Assembly: GCA_023436305.1 (NCBI GenBank)
Contig: JAEZJQ010000005.1
Location: forward strand, 6,603 to 70,602
DNA: 64,000 nucleotides
From: Bacillota bacterium
GTDB lineage: Bacteria; Bacillota; UBA4882; UBA8346
Reading direction: 5' to 3'
The notes below the pieces were generated by a model. The model did no database searches. It was not told the DNA's origin and saw only the letters and a program-made list of their open reading frames with translations. Shown piece by piece: positions 44,356 through 53,217 of the stretch; the stretch's first letter is position 1; each line of letters opens with the position of its first letter. A program made the translations under genes and the position numbers.

Positions 44356-44850
44356 TTAATCATCAATTATCCCTTGCCTTTTCAGGCCAATCGCCAAAAT
44401 AAATCCGTAAAGAATATATCCGCTTAAAATAATCAGTAAATCAAAGGTTTGTTTATGAAATTCCCGCTTATAATGAAACACGTCGTCCAAAAAGCCCGAA
44501 TGAAAAAAGAAGATGTAAAAACTTATAAAGATAATCTTAAGTGGATAAAAATCAGTTGAAAAGACTTTGGTGAAGAGGAAAGAAATGATGACGCCCCAGA
44601 ACACGCCAATGCAGCAGTGTATAAAAAAAGCGATAATATTCATCTCTAAATTATCTTTATAAGTAAAAACGGTATCACCGGCGAGGGCGCTTATGCCAAA
44701 TTTGGTTAACCCTAACCAATGAAAAAATTCCACAAAAACAAACATGACGATACTGGCGACAAGTCCTGCCAATGCCCCTTTTATAAACTCCTGCTTTTTT
44801 TCGAAACGTTCCATTTTACCTCGAAAAGAATTGTTAGAAAATGACTTCAT
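44356..44850 (-). CDS. Four-TM membrane protein of unknown function
   Basis: A 164-residue protein with four hydrophobic segments (starting GALAGLVASIVMFVFVEFF) and a short soluble N-terminus. The start is uncertain: ATG 44850 with a distant GAGG, or ATG 44814 with GAGGT four bases upstream. A longer frame upstream to 45024 would overlap the plus-strand DUF3795 gene and is unlikely. No family recognised. Confidence 0.55.
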   Translation of the reverse strand: MKSFSNNSFRGKMERFEKKQEFIKGALAGLVASIVMFVFVEFFHWLGLTKFGISALAGDTVFTYKDNLEMNIIAFFIHCCIGVFWGVIISFLFTKVFSTDFYPLKIIFISFYIFFFHSGFLDDVFHYKREFHKQTFDLLIILSGYILYGFILAIGLKRQGIIDD

Positions 44851-44966
44851 GGATATAATTTCCTCAATTGATTCTTTATATACGGGAAATCCGGGAATTG
44901 TGTCAATGATTTGAATGCATGGTAATTCTTTTTCTGTAAATATTTTAATTTTTTGGGGGGTTACGG

Positions 44967-45224
44967 ATGATTGAATCAAGATGTGGTATAAAATGTAATG
45001 AATGCGAATGGGTGCCGAAAACAAATTGTCCCGGTTGTATTGCAGCCCATGGCCGGCCGTTTCACGGTGAATGTCCGGTGGCCATCTGTTGTGAAAACCG
45101 TAATTTGCAACATTGTGGTCAATGTGCGAATTTCCCTTGTCAACAGCTTACCGAATACGCATATGATAAGGAACATGGGGATAATGGCACCAGGATTGAA
45201 ACCTTGAAGCAATGGCTTGAATAA
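44967..45224 (+). CDS. DUF3795 cysteine-rich small protein, copy 1
   Basis: An 85-residue protein of the DUF3795 type with a dense set of cysteines (CGIKCNEC, CPGC, CPVAICC, CGQC, FPC), probably binding zinc or an iron-sulfur cluster. GGGGGG is six bases before the ATG. Codons 55-85 share a 91-bp identical tract with the second copy at 52864, whereas the 5' part is only about 80% identical at the base level. The frame ends at a TAA right after the identical tract. Function unknown. Confidence 0.75.
   Translation: MIESRCGIKCNECEWVPKTNCPGCIAAHGRPFHGECPVAICCENRNLQHCGQCANFPCQQLTEYAYDKEHGDNGTRIETLKQWLE
45128..45218. repeat. 91-bp direct repeat, copy A
   Basis: Identical, by reading, to 53025-53115. 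It forms the 3' half of both DUF3795 genes and is sharper than the homology of the remaining gene. Confidence 0.9.
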
Positions 45225-45389
45225 TCATATCCACGAGCACGGGCGGATTCGGGAAATGGGAACACATACACCGTTTGTTTTATTGCAATTTTGCTCATGA
45301 ATCCTGTTTTCTTGTGGACGAATTTTGAAAATTACATAAAAACAGTACAAACCTCTAACCAGATTTTCAAGCATATGGAGATGGCTTTT

Positions 45390-45639
45390 ATGATTGTCTA
45401 CGGAGCGTGTTATGTTATACAACTTTGTAGTATTGAGGAAATCGCAGAAGCATCAAAAAAGTATTACGCCAAAATCGCAAAACTGTTTGGAACAGGATTT
45501 TTTTGTTTTGATTGGCATAAATTATTTTATTCAGATAAGTGCTGTTCGATTGCAGATCAAAGCTGGCCAAACGAATGGACTCGGGCAATTTATTCAAGCA
45601 AATCCTGTTTCAGTTTTTTCTGCCATTAATATGCTATGA
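45390..45639 (+). pseudogene. Possible frameshifted small membrane-protein gene
   Basis: Translation from ATG 45390 (behind GGAGATGG) gives IEEIAEASKKYYAKIAKLFGTGFF and then falls out of frame. The continuation VLIGINYFIQISAVRLQ in the next frame makes a single hydrophobic helix with it. Both halves join if one base is removed from a run of seven T near 45499-45505. It may be a real pseudogene or a homopolymer length error. Family unknown. Confidence 0.35.
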
Positions 45640-45737
45640 AGATTTTCAGAGGCCGGCGTCCTGTCAGCCCCTGAACTATTATCGAAGGCGCGCCATCACA
45701 TAACAAAATGCATTTGTGCTTCATTGGAGGGATACAA

Positions 45738-46110
45738 ATGTTTTTATTTTTGAGTATTTTGACTGGGTTAACATTTACTTTAATAGGAATTTTTATAGGT
45801 AAATTTCCCCCCAAAAATATAAATCCGATTTCAGGATATCGGACTAAATTTTCGATGAAAAACCAAAAAACATGGGATGAAGCACAAAAATATAGTTCCA
45901 AAAAAACTGGTAACATTTGGTATTATCTCAATCGGAATTGCATTGATCCTTTATTTTATATTTCCCAAAAACCATGAGATAGTTTCAATTATTTCTACTA
46001 TAATTGGTTTATGCTCAGCGTTTCTTTCAGTAATTTTAACAGAAACTCATTTAAGAAAAATATTTGATAATAATGGCGCGGAATGTAATATCACTAAGAA
46101 ACGTGATTGA
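45738..46110 (+). pseudogene. SdpI-family membrane protein with one-base frameshift
   Basis: ATG 45738 follows GGAGGG. Frame 1 gives MFLFLSILTGLTFTLIGIF and FPPKNINPISGYRTKFSMKN, which is the SdpI/YhfL family signature (GYRT...SMKNQ.TWDEAQKYS). After the run of seven A at 45900-45906 the sequence continues in another frame as KLVTFGIISIGIALILYFIF, completing the TM protein. Removing one A restores a single ORF of about 123 residues. SdpI proteins confer immunity or transport functions in SdpC-type toxin systems, but many homologues have unknown roles. Confidence 0.65.
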
Positions 46111-46145
46111 CAATTCCAACACTGGTTCGATTGGAGAGATAATCA

Positions 46146-47486
46146 TTAACGACTATACACTTTTTCATCAACATCTTTTCCCCTCACCAGTTCCAACTGA
46201 GCTAAAGCGGTTAAATAGGAAGCGACACCTTGATAGTATCCATTTAAGGTCGTATCCAAATTTAACTGGGCATCGGCGATATCAAGGGTGGTTGCCATTC
46301 CGGCGTTGTAATGGGACCCGGTCACACGTACCGATTCTTTGGCAAAATCAATATTTGCTTGGTTAAAATTGATTGTTTCAACGGCTTCCTTAAAATCCCG
46401 GAAGGCTGCCTCCACCTCCACTCCGATTTGGTCCCGTTGATCGGTTTGATTTATTTTGGCGATCTTCAGGCTGTCTTGGGCGGCGGCGACTTTCCTTGCA
46501 GTAATCATGCCGTCAAATAAAACTCCACTCAAGTTAGCCGTAAGGTTCAATGTTTTATCCCAATTCCCGGGCTGAAAATCAGGGCCGCTGCCGCTGTATT
46601 TTGGGGACAATGTGACTGTCGGTTTATATCCGGCTTCCGCCAATTTCACATTACAATCGGCGATTTGAACCTGCTTTTCCGCCTGATGCATTTCCGGGCG
46701 GTTTTTATAAGTCTCTTCAAGAAGTACCGACAGATTTAACGCATCGCTTTTTAAAATTTGCAACTGAGAGATATCCAATTCGGCTTTAATTGGGCGGGTA
46801 CGCTCTAAACCCACGCAGTTTGCAAGGTTTAATTTCGCCAAATCAACAGCATGTTCGGCTTTCATGACCGGTGGTTTCAATTTCTCCCATTGAATTCTGG
46901 CTTTGAGCAGGTCGAATTTGGTAGCCATTCCCATCCGGTTGGCTTTGTTTAGATGTTCATAATGCCTACCCATGTTGTCATATGACGATTGGGCCACAAT
47001 CAGCATCTGCTGCGCCAGCCAAAGATTGTAGAAAGCGGTTTTAATATTATAGACGACTCGTTGCTTTGCTTTACGCTGATCCTCAAGCGCCGAATCAAGC
47101 TTTAACTGGGCCAATTTCACACTGGTGGTAATTTTTCCGCCATTATACAGGTACACATTAAGAGATAACGAACCATTCCAGGAACTACCACCGGAACTCG
47201 GAGGATTGGTATCGGAAACAGAGTAATTTAAAGTGGGTAGATATCCGCCATAAGCTTGCCGTAATCCCTCTTCCGCAATTGCCACATTTTGGGCCGCAAC
47301 TTCCAGTTGCCGGCTGTTTTGATACCCTAATTTCAGGCATTGGTCAAGGGTAAGGGCTTCCTCCGGGACTGGACTATTATTGGCACCGGATGTAGAAACC
47401 GGCGCGGGCCGTTGGTCCGCCCATATCCGGAACGGTAAGCTGATTAATACTAATAATAGAAACCATCCAATCGCTCTCTTTCGCAT
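46146..47486 (-). CDS. TolC-family outer-membrane efflux protein
   Basis: A 446-residue exported protein (signal peptide, ends near IWADQ). It has the two OEP repeats of long helices with short strands (LTLDQCLKLGYQNSRQLEVAAQNV; KINQTDQRDQIGVEVEAAFRDF). TolC-type proteins form the outer-membrane exit duct of tripartite pumps. It is the last gene of the operon MFP-RND-TolC, 42 bp after the RND gene. Its presence implies an outer membrane. Confidence 0.93.
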   Translation of the reverse strand: MRKRAIGWFLLLVLISLPFRIWADQRPAPVSTSGANNSPVPEEALTLDQCLKLGYQNSRQLEVAAQNVAIAEEGLRQAYGGYLPTLNYSVSDTNPPSSGGSSWNGSLSLNVYLYNGGKITTSVKLAQLKLDSALEDQRKAKQRVVYNIKTAFYNLWLAQQMLIVAQSSYDNMGRHYEHLNKANRMGMATKFDLLKARIQWEKLKPPVMKAEHAVDLAKLNLANCVGLERTRPIKAELDISQLQILKSDALNLSVLLEETYKNRPEMHQAEKQVQIADCNVKLAEAGYKPTVTLSPKYSGSGPDFQPGNWDKTLNLTANLSGVLFDGMITARKVAAAQDSLKIAKINQTDQRDQIGVEVEAAFRDFKEAVETINFNQANIDFAKESVRVTGSHYNAGMATTLDIADAQLNLDTTLNGYYQGVASYLTALAQLELVRGKDVDEKVYSR

Positions 47487-47527
47487 TTTAACCTCCTACT
47501 AAAAGTAAACTAAACGCGGTGTGAAAC

Positions 47528-50500
47528 TTAAATATTATTCGATTGATTAATTTTTCCCAATTTCAATAGAGAATTACGCAAATGTTCGATTCGGGTATAA
47601 ACCACCGGGACAACCACCAGAGTCATGATCATCGAACAAGTTAAACCGCCGATCAGGACCCATCCCATACTGTTTTTAAATTCCGAACCGGAGGCCGTCG
47701 ATATGGCCAGGGGTAACATTCCAATGATCATGGTTAAGGTAGTCATTAAAATGGGGCGTAATCGTTCACGTCCCGCCTCGATTAGGGCGTCTTGAATGGA
47801 AAGACCTTCCGCGCGGCGTTTGTTGGTGAAATCAACCAGCAAAATGGCATTTTTACTTACCAAACCGATTTGCATGATGATTCCCATAATCGAGAAGATC
47901 GCCAGGGAGTTTTTGGTTAAAGCCAGGGCAAGCAATGCACCGATTACGGCTAGCGGAATCGAAAACAACACCGCGAACGGGTATACAAACGAATTATACA
48001 AAGCAGCCATTATCAAATACACAAAAACAATCGCGGCAAGCAACGCCAGCCATAAACTGCTAAAAGAATCCGCTTGATTTTTTAGTGTTCCCACAAAAGT
48101 CGTATTAACTCCCGGGGGAAATTTTTCCCGGGAAAGCGCGTCTCGAATATCGTTTCCGATATCACCGCTGGTACGGCCGACCGCCTGGGCGCTGACGGAA
48201 ATGGAATAACTGCGATTCCGCCGTTGAAGCGAGGTCGGCCCCATTGCCCTTGTAATCGAAGCAAATTGATTCAAAGGGATTAATTGGCCGCTGCGGTTGA
48301 CGACCGCCAAATTAGCCAGGTCGGAAGTATGCATCCGGTTTAGCTGATCGAGAATAACATTGATGTCATACTGAACTCCATCGCGATCCTCATATTTGGC
48401 GTCCGTATTTCCGGTCAAATCCATCTGGATGGCCTCTCCAACGGTGGCCATATCTAAACCAAGCTTGGCCATTTTACTCCGGTTAAATTGGATCCTCCGT
48501 TCCGGCAGCGAGTTGTCGGAGGAGAGACGAACATCGGCGGTACCGGGAATTTTGGTGACGATTTCACGGACCTGGCTAGCGGTTTGGGAAACATCTTCCC
48601 AATTGGGACCGTTGACGGCTATCTGAATCGGCGCCCAGCCTCCGCCACCGACCGGCAAAACGCTGGGCTGGGAAACGAACACTTTGATTCCCGGTATCCC
48701 GCGTAAACGTCCCCGGATTTCCCTGCCGATTTCATCGGCCGAACGGGAACGCTGATTCTTGGAGAGTAAATTCAGATCAAAAGAGGCCCGATAACTGGAT
48801 TCACTATTGGTGTATATTGTTTGCACTTCAGGTATTTTCGAAATTATTCTTTCCACGTTATGGGCCATTTCATTCGTCTGGGTCAATTTGGACCGTGGAT
48901 TCAACTGGATATCAACGGTAAGCTCACCTTGATCGGCTTGAGGCATAAATTCCGAACCGATGAAACCAAAAGGTACCAAAGACAGTGCAAGGACAAATAG
49001 CAACGCGGCGGCCAACAACACTTTCCATGGATTTTGCAAACAAATCCGCAAGAACTTAAGGTAGTCATTGGTTACCGCGGCATACATCCTCTCGAACCAA
49101 ATCCCAAAGCGGCCCATTAAACTCTCTTTGGTCAGTTTCTCAAGTCGGCTGAAACGGGAAGCCAGTAACGGGGTAACCGTAAATGAAACAAATAGGCTGG
49201 TTAAAGTTGAAATTACGATGACAATCGCAAATTGTTTCATCATTCCGCCGATAGTTCCCACGATTAAAGTCAGCGGCAGATAAACTACCACATCCACCAG
49301 GGTAATCGAAAGCGCGGTGAACCCGATTTCGTTCCGGCCGTTTAACGCCGCGGTCCGCTGGTCTTCTTTTTGTTCCAAATGGCGGTAAATATTCTCTAAT
49401 ACTACAATGGCGTCATCCACCAGAATTCCAATGACCAGCGACAAAGCCAACAAGGTAATGATATTCATCGAAAAATTAAGTGCCCACATGCCGATGAAAG
49501 TCACCACCAAAGAGGTGGGAATGGCAATCATTACGATAATGGAGTTCCGGATGCTGTGCAAAAAGGTCAACATGACGACCGCCACCAACAAAATCGCCAG
49601 TAGCAAATCTTCCGTAACCGCATTGGCTGAATTAACGATAAAAGTAGCCGTATCGCTAACGATTTGCGATTTCAAATTGATATTCCGGTATTGGCTTTCG
49701 AGTTTCACCAGTTCGGCCCGGACCAGTTTGCTGACTTCCACCGTATTGGCGTCGGATTGTTTAAGAATCCGCACGGAAATCATATCTTTGCCGTTGATCC
49801 GGGTAAACGAATTGAAATCCTTTTTGCCGTCGAATACTTCCCCGACATCGGAAAGGCAAACATTGCCACCGGTGGCTGATTGGCCAATCACCAAGTTTTT
49901 AAGGTCATCAAGGGATTTGAAACGCCCGGCCAAACGAACTACATATTGCCCGTCATCGTCGGGAATAATGCCGGCCGGATATTCCAGATTGGCATTTTTA
50001 ATGATTTGCACGATTTGCGGGGTCGATAAACCGTATAGACGCATTTTTTTAGCGTTCAGATTGACTTTAATCTCCCGCTGCCGTCCTCCTGAAATATTGA
50101 CCTGGCCGACTCCGGACATATTTGAAAGGCGTGGTCCAATAAAATCATTGACTAATTGATAAAATTGAGTATCCGGTAAATTGCTGGTGAACCCAACCGA
50201 CATTATCGGCCGGTCGTCCAGAGAAACCTTGGAAAGAATCGGAGTGTCAACCCCATACGGCAAGCTTCGGAGTATCCGGTTGACTTTTCGTTGTGTTTCC
50301 TGCAAAGCGAAATCAATATTGGCGCCGGAATTAAACTGGATGGATACCCGTGATCTTCCTTCCATGCTGCTCGAAGTAATGGTATCCACCTTGTCCAAAC
50401 CGGAAACCGCATCTTCAATCCGCTTCGTGACAGCGGTTGCCACATCGGCGGCGGAGGCTCCCGGATAGGAAGTGCTGATACTGACCATCGGCACATTCAT

Positions 50501-50617
50501 ATCGGGGAAAAGATCAAATTTCAGATGGGTATAGCCGAAAACACCCAATATTGTTAATATGGAAAAGAGCACGATAATTAAAATGGGGCGTTTGATAGCA
50601 AGTTCGGTAATGGTCAC
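47528..50617 (-). CDS. RND-family efflux transporter, inner-membrane pump
   Basis: A 1029-residue AcrB/MdtB-like permease with 12 TM helices and two large periplasmic loops. The N-terminus (TITELAIKRPILIIVLFSIL) and the motif GILVDDAIVVLENIYRHLE (TM4, with the proton-relay DD) are intact, and the C-terminal half repeats the topology (FSIPLAVIGALLALALT). It extrudes drugs or other compounds using the proton gradient. GTG start behind GGGGGG. The class with periplasmic TolC docking fits this operon. Confidence 0.97.
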   Translation of the reverse strand: MTITELAIKRPILIIVLFSILTILGVFGYTHLKFDLFPDMNVPMVSISTSYPGASAADVATAVTKRIEDAVSGLDKVDTITSSSMEGRSRVSIQFNSGANIDFALQETQRKVNRILRSLPYGVDTPILSKVSLDDRPIMSVGFTSNLPDTQFYQLVNDFIGPRLSNMSGVGQVNISGGRQREIKVNLNAKKMRLYGLSTPQIVQIIKNANLEYPAGIIPDDDGQYVVRLAGRFKSLDDLKNLVIGQSATGGNVCLSDVGEVFDGKKDFNSFTRINGKDMISVRILKQSDANTVEVSKLVRAELVKLESQYRNINLKSQIVSDTATFIVNSANAVTEDLLLAILLVAVVMLTFLHSIRNSIIVMIAIPTSLVVTFIGMWALNFSMNIITLLALSLVIGILVDDAIVVLENIYRHLEQKEDQRTAALNGRNEIGFTALSITLVDVVVYLPLTLIVGTIGGMMKQFAIVIVISTLTSLFVSFTVTPLLASRFSRLEKLTKESLMGRFGIWFERMYAAVTNDYLKFLRICLQNPWKVLLAAALLFVLALSLVPFGFIGSEFMPQADQGELTVDIQLNPRSKLTQTNEMAHNVERIISKIPEVQTIYTNSESSYRASFDLNLLSKNQRSRSADEIGREIRGRLRGIPGIKVFVSQPSVLPVGGGGWAPIQIAVNGPNWEDVSQTASQVREIVTKIPGTADVRLSSDNSLPERRIQFNRSKMAKLGLDMATVGEAIQMDLTGNTDAKYEDRDGVQYDINVILDQLNRMHTSDLANLAVVNRSGQLIPLNQFASITRAMGPTSLQRRNRSYSISVSAQAVGRTSGDIGNDIRDALSREKFPPGVNTTFVGTLKNQADSFSSLWLALLAAIVFVYLIMAALYNSFVYPFAVLFSIPLAVIGALLALALTKNSLAIFSIMGIIMQIGLVSKNAILLVDFTNKRRAEGLSIQDALIEAGRERLRPILMTTLTMIIGMLPLAISTASGSEFKNSMGWVLIGGLTCSMIMTLVVVPVVYTRIEHLRNSLLKLGKINQSNNI

Positions 50618-50698
50618 AATATTCCCCCCTTAACAATCATACGATTTTTACAGCGATTTAATTTATTTTTCACACCATTTCTAACGGGATTTACGTTT

Positions 50699-51646
50699 TT
50701 AAACACCTTGCCGCGGCCGTTTTTGGCCGGACTTGTCGAAATTGCCATGAGAGTTATTGGAATCTTGATTGAAATTATTATCAACCACGACAACCGGCGC
50801 ATTGTCCTTAAGGTTTTCCTGGCCGCTCAGGACGACCGTTTCACCTTCCGCAAGCCCCGTGTGTACGATAATATTGGTGTTGACTTCCGTCCCAACCTGG
50901 ATGTCCCGTAATCTAGCGATTCCATCCTTTACTACAAAGACTTGAGGGTTTTGAACGCTTCCGACCAAAGTGTTTCTAGGGATGACCAATGCCGGATAAT
51001 TACCCAAATCAAACGATACTTTGCCGAACATCCCCGACTTCAGTTGATATTGTTGATTATTGGGGATGCCGACTTGAACCAAATAAGTATGAACCTCATC
51101 GGCTTTAATACTGATATTTTCGATTTTTCCAAAATACTTCACCCCGGGGTAAACATCCGTTTCAACTTCGGCCAGCTCACCGACTTTTAGTTTAAAAACA
51201 TCCTGCTCTCCGATATTTAAGTTAACTTTTAACCGGGAAATATCCACAATGGTGGCAATTACCGTTCCAGGGTTTAAAGTCATCCCTACCGTCGCTGGAA
51301 GGGCGGCTACAACTCCTGTAATCGGGGCTTTGATATAGGCATCTCCATCAAATACCTGGACCAACGACGTTCCTGCTTTAACATAATCGCCGACTTTAAC
51401 ATAAACGCCGGTTATTGGGCCTTGGACACTGGAGGTTACCGTAATATCAGTGTTCGCAACAATTAAACCCTCTTGTGAAAACTCTTCATTAACGATTTGT
51501 TTGGTGACGGAAACTACTGAAACCGGATAGGCATCAATTCGGTTCGTTCCAATCTTCCCTTTCATTGCCGTACGGTTGGTGAATAAAGTAAAGATAATCA
51601 AACCGATAATTAAAATGACTATCGTAAAAACAATTAAGCGCTTCAT
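50699..51646 (-). CDS. RND periplasmic adaptor (membrane-fusion) protein
   Basis: A 315-residue HlyD/AcrA-type adaptor with an N-terminal membrane anchor. The biotinyl-lipoyl hairpin region is short (VKVGDYVKAGTSLVQVFD and IKAPITGVVAALPATVG), followed by the beta-barrel domain and a poly-Asn/Asp/Gln tail. It bridges the RND pump to TolC. ATG follows GGAGGG. Confidence 0.95.
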   Translation of the reverse strand: MKRLIVFTIVILIIGLIIFTLFTNRTAMKGKIGTNRIDAYPVSVVSVTKQIVNEEFSQEGLIVANTDITVTSSVQGPITGVYVKVGDYVKAGTSLVQVFDGDAYIKAPITGVVAALPATVGMTLNPGTVIATIVDISRLKVNLNIGEQDVFKLKVGELAEVETDVYPGVKYFGKIENISIKADEVHTYLVQVGIPNNQQYQLKSGMFGKVSFDLGNYPALVIPRNTLVGSVQNPQVFVVKDGIARLRDIQVGTEVNTNIIVHTGLAEGETVVLSGQENLKDNAPVVVVDNNFNQDSNNSHGNFDKSGQKRPRQGV

Positions 51647-52019
51647 GCAAAACCCTCCATTTTGACTAGAATATCACAAAAAAGGAAGACATTGGTATTA
51701 GGATATACATTCCTCTCAAATAGCTCTAAACGGAATGATCGGCTAAAGGTTTCCATTGAATCCATGTCTATAATAATTTAAAAATATCTTAGAAATATAA
51801 TCCGTTTGTTAAAGTTTGATTAACTTATGAATATCGGGGTTGATTCATTACATCAAAATGCTTATGGCTGTTACAAGAATTTAATTTTAAAATTAAAGTA
51901 AAAATAAAGGGAATAATATGATGATTATGGTATTCCTAAACGATAAACGCATACTGCGATTCATTACCGGATTAACTAAAATGTAATGTATAACAATTTA
52001 TTCACGGGAGTGTATTTCG
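51647..52019. other. Intergenic region
   Basis: AT-rich, no gene or convincing RNA. It must contain the divergent promoters for the RND operon and the 52020 gene fragment, but no strong hexamer pair was found. Confidence 0.4.
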
Positions 52020-52284
52020 ATGAACGATTTTTCAATTAAACTGGAAATCCGTATTGACTGGAGTGAAATTGATTTTTTTGGACATGTTAACAATGTCGCC
52101 ATCTTAAAATATGTCCAATCCGTGAGAGTTAATTATCTGGAGAATATTGGTTTAATGCAATCTCAGGCGGAAACTAAAATTGGTCCGATATTCGCTTCGA
52201 CAAGTTGCCAATTTCATAAACCGTTATATTATCCCGGACAAATAACCATCTATTCGAATGTTGATTATATCAAAAATACCAGTT
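52020..52284 (+). pseudogene. Truncated 4-hydroxybenzoyl-CoA-type thioesterase
   Basis: ATG 52020 follows GGGAG. The first 88 residues match the 4HBT hot-dog fold (DWSEIDFFGHVNNVAILKY with the catalytic Asp-like region). Full family members run to about 135 residues. At about 52284 homology stops and the frame continues into unrelated sequence up to 52475. The cut falls exactly where a minus-strand lipoprotein fragment also ends, which suggests a deletion or inversion joint. Confidence 0.6.
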
Positions 52285-52670
52285 TAAATATAGATTGTAC
52301 TACCATCAACATAAATCGATTCGGCGTAGACATTGGTGGCCGTGCTGGGAACGTCGGATATATCGGTTCGGGTACCTCCCGCTCCCCAATAGCAAGCAAC
52401 CGTTTTCGTTCCGTTATAATAATGCCCGGCGGCATAAACCGTACTACCGCCAACATAAATGGACGTAAGCGCTGAATCATTGGAAACGCCGGATAATTCA
52501 GTCCGGGCAGTCCCCTCCCAATAACAGGGAACATACTTCAACTGGGCTTCATCCCAAAAATAACCATCTATGTAAACCGATGTTTCAGGAGTTGTTGTAA
52601 CGCCACTGTTACCACCACAACCACTTAACGTTAAAATCAATAACAATAAATAAAATGACTCCGCTACCAA
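52284..52670 (-). pseudogene. Truncated lipoprotein with repeat motif
   Basis: Minus-strand frame with a lipobox-like signal (LTLSGCGG) then two copies of a VYxxGYYxxxxxxxACYW-type repeat. The frame stops at 52284, mid-repeat (SIYVDGSTIYI), so the 3' part is missing. The first codon is TTG without a proper ribosome site and the usual Lys-rich signal start is absent, so the 5' end is probably damaged too. Adjacent to the truncated thioesterase in convergent orientation. Confidence 0.6.
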
Positions 52671-52803
52671 AAAGTCACTTCGTTATCGATACTTCTTTCA
52701 AAGTATATATCAATATTTTAGATCTTGTTCTTTCAACAAAAAATAAACAAAAGCTACTAAACATGTTTCATAGTGCGGATATTGATTAAATTTCCAAAAA
52801 AAC

Positions 52804-52832
52804 TTGACTGTAGAACAAGTGTTCGATATAAT
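52804..52832 (+). promoter_or_regulatory. Promoter of DUF3795 copy 2 with LexA-like box
   Basis: TTGACT, a 17-base spacer and TATAAT. Within the spacer, AGAACAAGTGTTCG (52812-52825) matches the Bacillus LexA consensus CGAACRNRYGTTYC at 12 of 14 positions and is inverted-repeat-like (GAACA-AG-TGTTC). Confidence 0.6.
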
Positions 52833-52863
52833 AAAATAAACTTATTCTATTGGAGAATTTGAA

Positions 52864-53217
52864 ATGATTCAATCCAAGTGTGGTCTGAAATGCAATGAAT
52901 GTAAATGGGCTCCGAAAACCAATTGCCCCAGTTGTATTGAAGCCCACGGGCGGCCGTTTCACGGTGAATGCCCGATAGCCATCTGCTGTGGAAATCGCAA
53001 TTTACTCCATTGTGGCCAATGCGGGAATTTCCCTTGTCAACAGCTTACCGAATACGCATATGATAAGGAACATGGGGATAATGGCACCAGGATTGAAACC
53101 TTGAAGCAATGGCTTATCCACCGCTTTTATTTGAATATGGAGATGTTTAGTTCCGGGTATGGTAAATTTTTGGTGTCTCCTAAAATGTCACAAGTTTTAG
53201 ATATTCATTATCATTGA
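52864..53217 (+). CDS. DUF3795 cysteine-rich protein, copy 2
   Basis: A 117-residue paralogue of the copy at 44967 with the same cysteine pattern. The 91 bp at 53025-53115 are identical to the other copy. After that the frame runs 33 codons into unrelated sequence, with no recognisable homology. ATG follows GGAG. Its promoter carries a possible LexA box. The tail suggests that the gene was assembled by recombination at the identical tract. Confidence 0.7.
   Translation: MIQSKCGLKCNECKWAPKTNCPSCIEAHGRPFHGECPIAICCGNRNLLHCGQCGNFPCQQLTEYAYDKEHGDNGTRIETLKQWLIHRFYLNMEMFSSGYGKFLVSPKMSQVLDIHYH
53025..53115. repeat. 91-bp direct repeat, copy B
   Basis: Identical by reading to 45128-45218. Confidence 0.9.

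Noticed and set aside
52285..52475. C-terminal extension of the 52020 ORF as a real domain
   Set aside because: It is the antisense of the lipoprotein fragment and has no thioesterase homology; it results from frame read-through past the junction.
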